DNA from: Chromobacterium alticapitis
Lineage (GTDB): Bacteria; Pseudomonadota; Gammaproteobacteria; Burkholderiales; Chromobacteriaceae
Length of the DNA stretch: 64,000 nucleotides
NCBI RefSeq assembly: GCF_002924365.1
Contig: NZ_PQWB01000017.1
Location: 51,289 to 115,288 of the forward strand
Direction of reading: 5' to 3'
This document shows positions 16,342-24,238 of this stretch, in pieces; within the stretch, counting starts at the first letter, position 1; every line of letters begins with the position of its first letter. The position numbers were made by a program, and so were the translations under genes. The notes below the pieces were generated by a model. It saw only the letters and a list, made by a program, of their open reading frames with translations. It had not been told where the DNA came from and did no database searches.

Positions 16342-17886
16342 ATGCGCGGCGTTGTTCCGACCTTCTCGGCCATGCCGGACTGGCTGGCCATGGTTCTGGT
16401 CGCGGCGGCCTACTGTCTGGTCAATTGGCTGGGACAGCAGGCGCTGATGCTGGAACTGGACATGGACAGCGTGGTCTGGCCGCAGCCCGGGTTCGCGCTG
16501 GTGGCCATGCTGCTGCTGGGCTGGCGGGTGTGGCCCGGCCTGTTGTTGGGCGCGCTGCTCAGCGAGGCCTGGCGCTGGCGCGGCGCGCTGGACGGCATGC
16601 ACGGTCTGTCGCCTGTCCTGGGCGTGGCGCTGGGCGTGCTGGCGCAGACGCTGTTCGGCGTCTGGCTGGTGCGGCGCCATTTCGGCCGGCGCAATCCGCT
16701 GGACAACTTTAGCCAGTGCGTGGCCTTCTGCGTGATCGTGGTGGCGATGACCCTGATTGGCAGCCTGATCGCCACCACCAGCCTCTGTCTGACCCATGCG
16801 CTGCCGCAGAAGGAATGGGTGTCGCGGCTGGGTTTGTGGTGGTTGTGCAGCAGCTGCGGCACTCTGCTGTTCGGCAGCGTGTGTCTGAACCTGTATCACC
16901 AGGGTTGGCGGTTGCCGGACCGCGAAGTCCGCTACGAGATGCTGGCCTATTTCGGCATGGTGGCGCTGTTGACCGCCGGCATCTTCGTCTGGTGGCATCC
17001 CACGGTGGACACCACCTATCCGCTGGACATGCTGGTGTTGCCGCTGGTGGCCTGGGCGGCCTTCCGCTTCACCACCCGAGAGGTCTTGTTGGCGCTGCTG
17101 CTGATACTGTGGCTGGCGCTGTGGGGCACGCGCCACGGCGGCGGCCCCTATCTGGGCTATTCCGCCTACAGCACCCTGATCATCCTGCAAACCTATATCG
17201 GCATTCTGACCGTGGTGTCGCTGGGCGTCAGCGCGCTGGTGGCGGAGCAGCGCAAGGTCAAGCTGGAACTGAACCAGCAGCAGGAACTGCTGGAGCAGCA
17301 AGTGCGCATTCGCACGCTGGCGCTGGAGCAGTCGCACGCCGAGGTGCTGGCGCTGTCGCGGGTTGATCCGGTCACCGGCATCGCCAACCGGCGCAGCTTC
17401 GAGGAAAGCCTGGAGGGCGAATGGCGGCGGGCGCGGCGGCTGGGCACCTCGCTAGGCATGCTGATGATAGATATAGACTTCTTCAAGCTGTACAACGACC
17501 ACTACGGCCATGTCAGCGGCGACTACTGCCTGCGCGAAGTGGCGCAGGCCATACGCAGCAGCGTGCGCCGGCCGCAGGACTTGGTGGCGCGCTACGGCGG
17601 CGAGGAGATCGTCTGCCTGCTGCCGGACACCACGTCCGAGGGCGTGGCCTATGTCGGCGAGGCAGTGTTGGACGCGGTGCGCGACCTGCAACTGCCGCAT
17701 GTCGGTTCCGTGGCGGCGCCGTATGTCACGATCAGCATAGGCGGGGCCAATGTGCAGCCGCGCGAGGTGGCGGACAGCCGCCAGCTGATCGAGGCGGCCG
17801 ATCGCGAGATGTACCGCGCCAAGCAAAGCGGGCGCAATCGCATCATCGTGGCTGGGATGGATTTGCCGGAGGCCGACGACGCCTAA
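16342..17886 (+). CDS. MASE1-type membrane sensor diguanylate cyclase (GGDEF)
   Basis: The 514-residue protein opens with a hydrophobic region of roughly eight membrane helices (residues about 10-300) resembling the MASE1 sensor, with the early VVWPQPGFALVAMLLLG segment. A short coiled region (KVKLELNQQQELLEQQ) leads to a GGDEF domain from about residue 335: DPVTGIANRRSFEE, DIDFFKLYNDHYGH, the I-site RPQD and, five residues later, the active-site loop GGEEI, then ISIGGANV and ADREMYRAKQSGRNR. The GGEE core and I-site predict an active, product-inhibited c-di-GMP synthase; the final Ile in place of Phe is an accepted variant. Start: ATG at 16342 with AAGGGAG upstream. It overlaps the convergent marR-like gene by 4 bp. 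Confidence 0.88.
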   Translation: MRGVVPTFSAMPDWLAMVLVAAAYCLVNWLGQQALMLELDMDSVVWPQPGFALVAMLLLGWRVWPGLLLGALLSEAWRWRGALDGMHGLSPVLGVALGVLAQTLFGVWLVRRHFGRRNPLDNFSQCVAFCVIVVAMTLIGSLIATTSLCLTHALPQKEWVSRLGLWWLCSSCGTLLFGSVCLNLYHQGWRLPDREVRYEMLAYFGMVALLTAGIFVWWHPTVDTTYPLDMLVLPLVAWAAFRFTTREVLLALLLILWLALWGTRHGGGPYLGYSAYSTLIILQTYIGILTVVSLGVSALVAEQRKVKLELNQQQELLEQQVRIRTLALEQSHAEVLALSRVDPVTGIANRRSFEESLEGEWRRARRLGTSLGMLMIDIDFFKLYNDHYGHVSGDYCLREVAQAIRSSVRRPQDLVARYGGEEIVCLLPDTTSEGVAYVGEAVLDAVRDLQLPHVGSVAAPYVTISIGGANVQPREVADSRQLIEAADREMYRAKQSGRNRIIVAGMDLPEADDA

Positions 17887-18311
17887 CGTCCGCTCATCCG
17901 GCGAAAGCGCTCCTCCAGCTGTTTCAGCACCCGCAGCGTGGTTTCCAGCTGCGCCGGCTCGATATCCGCCAGCGCCTGGCGGAAGAATTCCTGGCGTTGC
18001 GGCGCGGCCGCCGCCAGTAGGGCGCGGCCGCCGTCGTCTAGTGAAACCAGGGTGTGGCGATTGTCGACGGGATCGGTATCGCGCCGCACCAAGCCTTCGG
18101 CCTGCAATGGCTTCAACAGCCGGGTCAGCGCGCCCGGGTCCATCTGCAATTGCGCGGCCAGCCGCTTTTGGCTGACCTGCCCCAATTCTTCCAGCGCCTT
18201 CAGCGCGCGCCAGCGCGGCAGCGCCTGGCCCACCTGGTTTTCGAAGGCGCCGTACATGGCGCGGCCGCTGCGGCCCAGCTGCTGCAGCAGATTCGGTTGG
18301 GTGTCAGTCAT
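17883..18311 (-). CDS. MarR-family transcriptional regulator
   Basis: The 142-residue protein has a winged-helix domain: ALKALEELGQVSQKRLAAQLQMDPGALTRLLKPLQAEGLVRRDTDPVDNRHTLVSLDDGG, matching the MarR recognition helix and the D-x-R-x-x-x-x-x-L-T wing. It overlaps the upstream MFS efflux gene by 8 bp, so the two are co-transcribed. MarR proteins usually repress the adjacent efflux operon and release DNA on binding a phenolic or toxic ligand. A matching 22-bp inverted repeat lies upstream of the MFS gene. Confidence 0.9.
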   Translation of the reverse strand: MTDTQPNLLQQLGRSGRAMYGAFENQVGQALPRWRALKALEELGQVSQKRLAAQLQMDPGALTRLLKPLQAEGLVRRDTDPVDNRHTLVSLDDGGRALLAAAAPQRQEFFRQALADIEPAQLETTLRVLKQLEERFRRMSGR

Positions 18312-19887
18312 GGCGCGGCGCCTCGGCGGAAATCATGGAGGAGAGCTGTATCGCCGGGACCTTGCGCGCGAGCCACAGGCCGGGCAGCAGCAGGATGGCC
18401 ACCAGCCATTGGCTCAGATGGATGGCGTCCACCAGCTGCAGCCGCGTGGCTGCCAGCAGCGCTTCCGGCTGCGCGGCGGCGGCGGCCAGGCGGAACTGCG
18501 CCAGAATGGCGGGGTTGAGCAGGGTTTGCGGATCGGCCAGCCAGGACTGCCAGGCGCCGCCGTGGCGGGCCTCCAGCATGGCGGCGACGCCGTGCTGGAA
18601 CTGTCGGCTGACCACCACGCCCATCACGGCCGTGCCCAGCATGCCGCCCACCATGCGCGTGGATTGCAGCATGGCGGTGGACACGCCCAGTTGCTGGCGC
18701 GGCGCCAGCTGCTGCACGAAGATGGTCAGATTGGGCATCAACAGGCCCAGGCCCAGGCCGCCCAGCATCATATTGGCGATGATCAGCCAGTGCGCGGTGG
18801 CCGGCGTGGCGCGCGTCAGCAGGGCGGCGGTCAGGGCGAACATCAATAGGCCCAGCGTCAGCAGCCGCGTGGGGCGGCGCAGCCGCTGCACGATGCGGCC
18901 GTTGACCATGCTGCCCAGAGTGATGAATACCACCAGCGGGGTCACCAGCAGGCCAGCCTGGTTAGGCGACAGGCCGAAACCGGCCTGGAACATCAAGGGC
19001 GCGTAGTACATCACGGCGAACATGCCGAAGCCCATCAGCAACGAGAGCCCGAACAAGGGCGCGAGGCCGGGATGGGCCAGCATGCTGGGCGGCAGCAACG
19101 GGTTGGGGCTGCGCTTTTCCCACCAGATCAGCGCCAGCAGCGCGGCTAGGCTCAGCGCGGCCAGCAGGCCCAGCAACAGCGGCGGCTTGTGCTGCGGCAG
19201 CCACTCCACCGCCAGTTGCAGCGAGCCGAGGAACAGCGCGATCAGCGCGGCGCCCTGCCAATCCAGCCGCGACGGTGGCCGCGCCGCCTGGCGGATCACC
19301 GGCAGGAAGCGCCAGACGCAGGCCAGGCTGATCAGGCCGACCGGCAGGTTGACGAAGAACACCGATCGCCAGCCGAAGTATTCGGTCAAGAAACCGCCCA
19401 GAGACGGACCGACGGCATTGGCCAGGCCGAAGGAGGCGGACAGCATGACTTGCCAGCGCAGGCGCTCGGCGGTATGCGGAAACAGATCCGGCACGCAGGC
19501 GAAGGTGGTGGCCACCAGCATGCCGCCGCCTACCCCCTGCAGCGCGCGCGCCAGCACCAGCTGCGGCATGGTCTGGGCCAGGCCGCACAGCATGGAGGCG
19601 GCGGTGAACAGCGCGATGGCGGCCAGCACGAAGGGTTTGCGGCCGTGGTCGTCGCCCAGCTTGCCGAAGATGGGCACGGTGATGACCGAGGTCAGCAGAT
19701 AGGAGGTGCCCACCCAGGCGTATAGGGCGAAGCCGCGCAGGTCGGCCACCACCGTCGGCATGGCGGTGCCGACCACGGTCTGGTCCAGCGCCACCATGAT
19801 CAGCACGCAGCACAGGCCCAGCATGGCCAGCAGGCGCTGGCGGAAATCCAGCCCGGCGGCCAGCGTGGAGGAATCGGGAGCGTTCAT
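18304..19887 (-). CDS. MFS multidrug efflux transporter, DHA2 (EmrB/QacA) family
   Basis: The 527-residue membrane protein has the 14-helix DHA2 pattern: MVALDQTVVGTAMPTVVADL (motif D1), GKLGDDHGRKPFVL (motif A), ALQGVGGGMLVAT (motif B) and the antiporter motif C region NAVGPSLGGFLTEYFGWRSVFFVNLPVG. It probably exports hydrophobic drugs by proton antiport. No EmrA-type membrane-fusion gene is adjacent. It precedes and overlaps a marR-like gene, and an 8-bp inverted repeat lies 13 bp upstream of the start, consistent with local repression. Confidence 0.92.
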   Translation of the reverse strand: MNAPDSSTLAAGLDFRQRLLAMLGLCCVLIMVALDQTVVGTAMPTVVADLRGFALYAWVGTSYLLTSVITVPIFGKLGDDHGRKPFVLAAIALFTAASMLCGLAQTMPQLVLARALQGVGGGMLVATTFACVPDLFPHTAERLRWQVMLSASFGLANAVGPSLGGFLTEYFGWRSVFFVNLPVGLISLACVWRFLPVIRQAARPPSRLDWQGAALIALFLGSLQLAVEWLPQHKPPLLLGLLAALSLAALLALIWWEKRSPNPLLPPSMLAHPGLAPLFGLSLLMGFGMFAVMYYAPLMFQAGFGLSPNQAGLLVTPLVVFITLGSMVNGRIVQRLRRPTRLLTLGLLMFALTAALLTRATPATAHWLIIANMMLGGLGLGLLMPNLTIFVQQLAPRQQLGVSTAMLQSTRMVGGMLGTAVMGVVVSRQFQHGVAAMLEARHGGAWQSWLADPQTLLNPAILAQFRLAAAAAQPEALLAATRLQLVDAIHLSQWLVAILLLPGLWLARKVPAIQLSSMISAEAPRHD

Positions 19888-19899
19888 GATTGATTCGGC

Positions 19900-19921
19900 A
19901 ATAATTGCTATATCAATTATT
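19900..19921. promoter_or_regulatory. Candidate MarR operator
   Basis: AATAATTG-CTATAT-CAATTATT: perfect 8-bp arms, 6-bp spacer, immediately upstream of the MFS gene start (19887). The TTG...CAA-centred AT-rich palindrome fits MarR-family operators and the downstream co-transcribed marR-like gene. Confidence 0.65.
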
Positions 19922-19980
19922 TTGCCGACAGCCGAAGCGGCTGTGCGAACGCAGAGGTTAAGAAATGTTGCGGCGGGGCC

Positions 19981-20901
19981 TCAGTAGCCCTGGCGCGCCA
20001 GCCAGCTGGCTTCCTCGCTATGAGCGACGGTATGCACCAGCCAGTCGCGGAAGGCGCGCACCTTGGGCAGTTCGGCCAACTCATGCGGATAGACCAGGTA
20101 GTAGGCCCACTCGGTTTCCAGCACCGTGTCGAACGGAATCACCAAGCGGCCGCTGTCCAGATCCTGCGTCACCATGGAGGCTTGGGCCAGCGTCACGCCC
20201 ATGCCGGCCACGGCGGCGTGCAGCGCGTACTCCAGCGCGTCGAAGGTGACGCCGCTTTCCGGGTTGACGCTGCTGACGCCGGCCAGCTTCAGCCAGCGCT
20301 TCCAGGTGTTCTGGTCGCGCCATGGATGCAGCAGCGTGTGGTGCTTCAGATCGTCCGGCGTGTGCAGCGGGTGCTTGCCGGCCAATAGGCCGGGCGCGCA
20401 CACCGGGATCAGCTTCTCGCGGCAAATGCATTCCAGCCGCAGGTCCGGCGCGGCTTCCGGGCTGGACAGGCCAACTACGGCCAGGTCGTACTCTGCGCGG
20501 TTGAACGGCTTGTTGTGGATCAGCTGGGTCAGCAGGTGCAGGGTGTATTCCGGGTGGCGCGCCTGGAAGTCCGCCAGGTTGGGCAGCACCCAGCGCATCG
20601 CCGGCGTTGGCGGCATGCGCACCCTGAGGTCGCTCTGGCGCAGGCGCAGCGCTTCGCTGGCCTCGTTCAGCAACTGGAAAGCTTCGCGCGCCGGCTTGAC
20701 CAGCGCCTCGCCTTCGGCGGTCAGCGCCAGGCCGCGGGCCTGACGTGTGAACAGTGTGGCGCCGTAGTATTCCTCCAGAGTCTGGACGTGGCGGCTGATG
20801 GCGCCCTGAGTCAGGCTGAGCGCCGCGGCGGCGCGGGTGAAGGACAGATGTTCGGCGGCGACGACAAAAACGCGCAGGGCATTCAGCGGAGGCAGCTTCA
20901 T
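19981..20901 (-). CDS. LysR-family regulator, GcvA-like
   Basis: The 306-residue protein begins MKLPPLNALRVFVVAAEHLSFTRAAAALSLTQGAISRHVQTLEEYYGATLF, a textbook LysR winged helix of the GcvA subgroup (PPLNALR.F..AA.HLSFT.AA..L..TQGA.S). The effector domain follows, with RVRMPPTPAMRWVLPNLADF and GMGVTLAQASMVTQDLDSGRL. GcvA-type regulators control glycine cleavage, beta-lactamase or other single loci, and often a divergent gene. Here the divergent region contains no protein gene but strong RNA-like hairpins and a plus-strand terminator. The exact target is unknown. Confidence 0.9.
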   Translation of the reverse strand: MKLPPLNALRVFVVAAEHLSFTRAAAALSLTQGAISRHVQTLEEYYGATLFTRQARGLALTAEGEALVKPAREAFQLLNEASEALRLRQSDLRVRMPPTPAMRWVLPNLADFQARHPEYTLHLLTQLIHNKPFNRAEYDLAVVGLSSPEAAPDLRLECICREKLIPVCAPGLLAGKHPLHTPDDLKHHTLLHPWRDQNTWKRWLKLAGVSSVNPESGVTFDALEYALHAAVAGMGVTLAQASMVTQDLDSGRLVIPFDTVLETEWAYYLVYPHELAELPKVRAFRDWLVHTVAHSEEASWLARQGY

Positions 20902-20987
20902 GCTGTTGTATGCCTTTTCTTCATAGTTTTCATGATATTAACTGCTTTGTGCGAAACGACGCCACCGCTTATGCTGCTGCAGTGTCG

Positions 20988-21102
20988 CCGCCGGTCACGG
21001 CGGTGGGCAATCGCAACCGGAATGCATGGCTGCTCACGCAACCATGCATATCGGTTGATTCTGGCACAGCTTTGTCCGACAAGCGACATCATTGTCGGAC
21101 AA
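20988..21102 (+). other. Three successive dyads in the lysR-hemY gap
   Basis: In order: CCGCCG/CGGCGG (20988-21003); a 15-bp near-perfect inverted repeat AACCGGAATGCATGG / CCATGCATATCGGTT with two mismatches and a 12-nt loop (21015-21056); and an exact 11-bp inverted repeat TTGTCCGACAA / TTGTCGGACAA with a 9-bp spacer (21072-21102). Each unit of the last pair is itself a TTGTC-N-GACAA palindrome. They may be RNA stem-loops of a transcript ending at 21184, or paired operators. Confidence 0.6.
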
Positions 21103-21128
21103 TGGCGCGCCCTGCGTTCTCGTATGAT

Positions 21129-21184
21129 TTGTCTGCCAGTCCACGTTGGCATGCACGGGCTCCTTGCGGAGCCCGGTTTTTTTT
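21129..21184 (+). ncRNA. Candidate small RNA ending in a strong terminator
   Basis: On the plus strand a TATGAT -10-like box (21123-21128) is followed by a stem-loop TGCCA/TGGCA (21134-21151) and an 8-bp terminator stem CGGGCTCC-TTGC-GGAGCCCG with eight T (21156-21184). No protein gene runs in this direction here; lysR and hemY are both on the minus strand, and the U-tract is on the plus strand only, so a plus-strand transcript is implied. If the -10 box is used the RNA is about 50 nt; a longer RNA including the dyads from 20988 is possible. No good -35 box is seen. The position divergent from a GcvA-like gene resembles gcvA-gcvB, but no GcvB sequence match is evident. Confidence 0.55.
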
Positions 21185-21253
21185 GTCCGCTCGGCATGAA
21201 AAATGCCGCCGGCCAAGTGGCGGGCGGCATCGCGGTCGTGGCGGCGGCAGAGC

Positions 21254-22462
21254 TCAGCAGCCCTGGCTCAGCGCCAGTTCCAGGCTCTTCTGGTAATGCT
21301 GCTGCGATAGCTCCTCCTTGCCGGTGGATTCGAACAATCGCGCCAGCTCGGCGTGCGCGCACAGCGTGGGCTGGATGGACGCGCTCGCCTCCAGGTAGGC
21401 TTGCGCCTTGCCCCACAGCTGCTGCGCCAGCGCCAGCCGGCCCAGCGCCAGCAACAGCCAGTGGTCGCGCGGGCGCTGCTTCAGCCAGGCGTCGGCATCC
21501 TTCAACAGCTCCAGCCGTTTGTCCACGCTGAGGTGGGCGGCCAGCTGGCCCAGTTCGCGCGCCAGTTCCGGCAGCTCCATATCGTCGCCGGCCAGGGCCT
21601 CGGCCAGCAGCGTGGCGGCGGCGTCGTAGGCTTGCAGCCGGATCAGATGGGCGACTACCTGCTGCTGCAGCTGCGGATTGCCGCTTTCCGGCGCCGGGAT
21701 GCGGCGTAGCCAGTCTCGCACCTCGCGCTCGGACAGCAGGCCGGTCAGTTGCTGCTGGTAGGCGGCCAGACGGTAGCGGCGCGCCTGTTCCGGCTCCAGC
21801 GCGTCCGCCTTCAATAGCTTCTCGGTCAGGCTGAGCACGGCCTCCGGCTGCTTTTGCAGCAGGCGCACTTTCAGCTCCAGCCGCAGCGCGTTGGTCAAGT
21901 TGGGCGACAGCGCGCGCGCGCGCTCAATGGCGGCCAGCGCGCCCAGCGCGTCCTTCTCTTCCAGCCGCAGCTCGGCGTCCAGCATGTGGCGCGCCAGCTG
22001 CAGCCGCTCCGGCATCTTGTCCAGCTGGGCGAGATAGCCTTCCCGCTTGTCGGCGGCGCCGGCGTAGCCGGCCGCGCGGGCGGCGATCAGCAGCGCCAGC
22101 GCGCGGTTTTCCGGCGCATACTCGTCGTCCAGCGATTTGGCGGCCTCGCGCTCGGCTTTCTGGTAGCGGCCTTCGAAGTAGGCGATGCCGGCTTCGCGCA
22201 GCGCGTGGCGGGCGGCCTTCAGCTTTTTCTGGCGCTGGAAGCGCTGCACCTGGCGCGGCAAGTCCGCAGCCAGCGCGAGCAGCCGCAGCGCGAGGTGGGT
22301 GGCGACGATCAGCGCCACCACCAGCACGATCATCAGGTTGAACGACACTTCCATCCGGTACGGCGGCAGGAACAGGATGGCGTAGCCGGTATTCAGGGTG
22401 GAGGCCAGCCCCACCAGCACGGCCAGCGCGAACAGGCCGGTAATCCACAATGCGAATCTCAC
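21254..22462 (-). CDS. hemY: HemY-type TPR protein of the haem operon
   Basis: The 402-residue inner-membrane protein has two N-terminal membrane helices (MRFALWITGLFALAVLVGLAS and MIVLVVALIVATHLALRLLA), the HemY_N motif, then TPR-like helices such as AYFEGRYQKAEREAAKSL, ALGALAAIERARALSPNLTNAL and a C-terminal LGRLALAQQLWGKAQAYLEAS. Gram-negative HemY is a conserved member of hemCDXY operons; it is unrelated to the protoporphyrinogen oxidase also called HemY in Bacillus. It lies 3 bp after hemX. Confidence 0.9.
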   Translation of the reverse strand: MRFALWITGLFALAVLVGLASTLNTGYAILFLPPYRMEVSFNLMIVLVVALIVATHLALRLLALAADLPRQVQRFQRQKKLKAARHALREAGIAYFEGRYQKAEREAAKSLDDEYAPENRALALLIAARAAGYAGAADKREGYLAQLDKMPERLQLARHMLDAELRLEEKDALGALAAIERARALSPNLTNALRLELKVRLLQKQPEAVLSLTEKLLKADALEPEQARRYRLAAYQQQLTGLLSEREVRDWLRRIPAPESGNPQLQQQVVAHLIRLQAYDAAATLLAEALAGDDMELPELARELGQLAAHLSVDKRLELLKDADAWLKQRPRDHWLLLALGRLALAQQLWGKAQAYLEASASIQPTLCAHAELARLFESTGKEELSQQHYQKSLELALSQGC

Positions 22463-22465
22463 CGT

Positions 22466-23503
22466 TTACTCCCCGCTGTTGCCTTGAGCGTCGCGCACGG
22501 CCTTCAGGCTGGCGCTCATGTCAGGCAGGCTGATGTCCAGCGGCGCGCCTTCGAGCTCCGCCAGCGTGGCCAGCCACTGGGTGGTGGCCGCGGCGTCGCG
22601 GTCGAAGTAGCGCTGCACGTAGCTGCGCGCGGCGGCGATGTCGGCGGCGTAGGTCTTGCCGTCGCGCTGCAGCAGCGCCAGGCGAGCGTCCAGCAAGCGC
22701 ATCTTCAAGTTCTCGCGCAGGAAGAAGGCCTGCTCCGGCGACAACAGCAGCGCTTCCGGCTTGTCCATGCGGCGGATGTGCACCAACTCGCCCAGGCTGC
22801 CGCTGATTTCGGCGGACAGGCGCTCCCACCACGGGGCGTTGGTCGCCGGCTGCGCCGGCTTGCCGCTTTGCGCGCTGGCGAGGCGATGCGCGTCCACCGC
22901 CAGCGGCAGTGTGTCCACGCCCAGCATCAGCCGGTCTATCTTGACCGTCAGGCCGACGTTGTCCAGATAGGGCAGCGCCTTCAGTTTTTCCAGGTCCGAG
23001 GCTACGGCCTTCTTCACCGCGATCAGTTGCGGGCGGTCGAACTTGGCCAGCCGCGCGTCCACCATTTCCAGCGCGGAGACGGCGGCGCTGACGTTGCCGG
23101 CCAGCTGCAGCTGCTGGCTGGCGATGGCCAGCGAATGCTCGATCTCGGACAGCAGCCAGTCGGTACGGTTCTTGGTCAGTTCCTGGTACATGCCGTTCAG
23201 CGTGGCGTACTGGCCGGCCGATTCATTGACGCGGGCCTCCAGCAGGGCCAACTTGCCGTCGGCGGCGCGGGCGGCCAGCATGGCCTGCTCGGCGATGACG
23301 CGCTGCTCCTTGCCGGCGCCGCTGCCTTCGGCCAGCCGGCGCGCCAGCTCCTGGCGCATGGCGTCCAGTTGCTGCTGAGTGGAGAAGAACTGCCAGCCGG
23401 AAACGCCCAGCGCGACGATCGCCACCAGGATGGCGAGGTTGTGGCGCTTGCGGGAAACGGGCGGCTGGGCCGGGATGGCTTCGTGGATCTGGGATTCGCT
23501 CAT
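22466..23503 (-). CDS. hemX: HemX-family membrane protein (annotated uroporphyrin-III C-methyltransferase family)
   Basis: The 345-residue protein has a short cytoplasmic N-terminus (MSESQIHEAIPAQPPVSRKRHN), one membrane helix (LAILVAIVALGVSGWQFF) and a long coiled, periplasmic helical region, with the family segments DWLLSEIEHSLAIASQQLQLAGNV and FLRENLKMRLLDARLALLQRD. It lacks methyltransferase motifs, so the family name is historical. The start ATG overlaps the hemD stop by 4 bp (ATGA), showing coupling. Confidence 0.9.
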   Translation of the reverse strand: MSESQIHEAIPAQPPVSRKRHNLAILVAIVALGVSGWQFFSTQQQLDAMRQELARRLAEGSGAGKEQRVIAEQAMLAARAADGKLALLEARVNESAGQYATLNGMYQELTKNRTDWLLSEIEHSLAIASQQLQLAGNVSAAVSALEMVDARLAKFDRPQLIAVKKAVASDLEKLKALPYLDNVGLTVKIDRLMLGVDTLPLAVDAHRLASAQSGKPAQPATNAPWWERLSAEISGSLGELVHIRRMDKPEALLLSPEQAFFLRENLKMRLLDARLALLQRDGKTYAADIAAARSYVQRYFDRDAAATTQWLATLAELEGAPLDISLPDMSASLKAVRDAQGNSGE

Positions 23504-24231
23504 GGGTGACGACGGAACCATTCTTTGAGGCCGGCGACCAGTGCGGCGTCGTCGGCCCGGGTTGTCACGATGCGCGCCGCGCCGAGGGCGGCCAGGCGTT
23601 GGGCAATGCGCGGATGCGGCACGCAGTACAGCAGGCATTGTAGCGCTCCGGTCCGGCGCGGACCAGCCAGTCGGAACAATTGCTCTACCATTTCGCTTGA
23701 GGTGATGATGACGGCATCGGGCGGCGCGGCGTCGAAAGCCGCCCAGTCCGGCGCGCCGTCGAGTCGGCGGTAAACCTCGGCGATATCCACCCGCGCGCCG
23801 CGTTCGGCCAGCGCGTCGGCGAGCAGCGCGCGGCCGCCCTGGCCGCGCACGATCAGCCAGCGCTGGCCCGAGACAGCGGCCAGCTCGGGCAGCGCCAGCA
23901 GCGATTCGCTGTCGCTGCCGGCCGCGGGATGCAACACGGGGCGGCCGGCCAAGTCGGCCAGCCGTTTGGCGCTGGCCGCGCCGACGCAGGCCAAGCGCTT
24001 GTCGGCCAAGTCTGCCTGCGCCAGCGTCGGCCAGCCCAAGTCTATGGCGCTGGGGCTGGCCCAGAACAGCGTGTCGGCCCGCGCCGCTCGCGCCGGCAGC
24101 GCGGCCAAGGCGTCTGGCAGCGGCTCGATTTCCATCAGCGGCAGGCGTTCGGCCTGCCAGCCCTCGGCGCGCAGCTTGTCCAGCAGTCCGGCGCACTGCG
24201 CCAGCGGACGGGCGGCGAGGACGCGCTTCAT
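23500..24231 (-). CDS. hemD: Uroporphyrinogen-III synthase
   Basis: The 243-residue protein is divergent, as usual for HemD, but has VLAARPLAQCAGLLDKLRAEGWQAERLPLMEIEP at the N-terminus, FWASPSAIDLGW, LACVGAASAKRL, LIVRGQGGRALLADALAERGARVDIAEVYRR and VIITSSEMVEQLF, the standard sequence landmarks of the bilobal enzyme. It cyclises hydroxymethylbilane with D-ring inversion. It lies 7 bp downstream of hemC and overlaps hemX. Confidence 0.93.
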   Translation of the reverse strand: MKRVLAARPLAQCAGLLDKLRAEGWQAERLPLMEIEPLPDALAALPARAARADTLFWASPSAIDLGWPTLAQADLADKRLACVGAASAKRLADLAGRPVLHPAAGSDSESLLALPELAAVSGQRWLIVRGQGGRALLADALAERGARVDIAEVYRRLDGAPDWAAFDAAPPDAVIITSSEMVEQLFRLAGPRRTGALQCLLYCVPHPRIAQRLAALGAARIVTTRADDAALVAGLKEWFRRHP

Positions 24232-24238
24232 CGCCGGC

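Noticed and set aside
20940-21190. GcvB small RNA homologue
   Set aside because: The position beside a GcvA-like gene fits, but the GU-rich R1 seed region of GcvB is not seen; kept only as an unnamed candidate RNA.
21854-23509. 551-codon open frame on the plus strand across hemY and hemX
   Set aside because: It is the antisense of well-supported hem genes in a GC-rich genome, is Gln/Gly/His/Arg-rich and has no family motifs.
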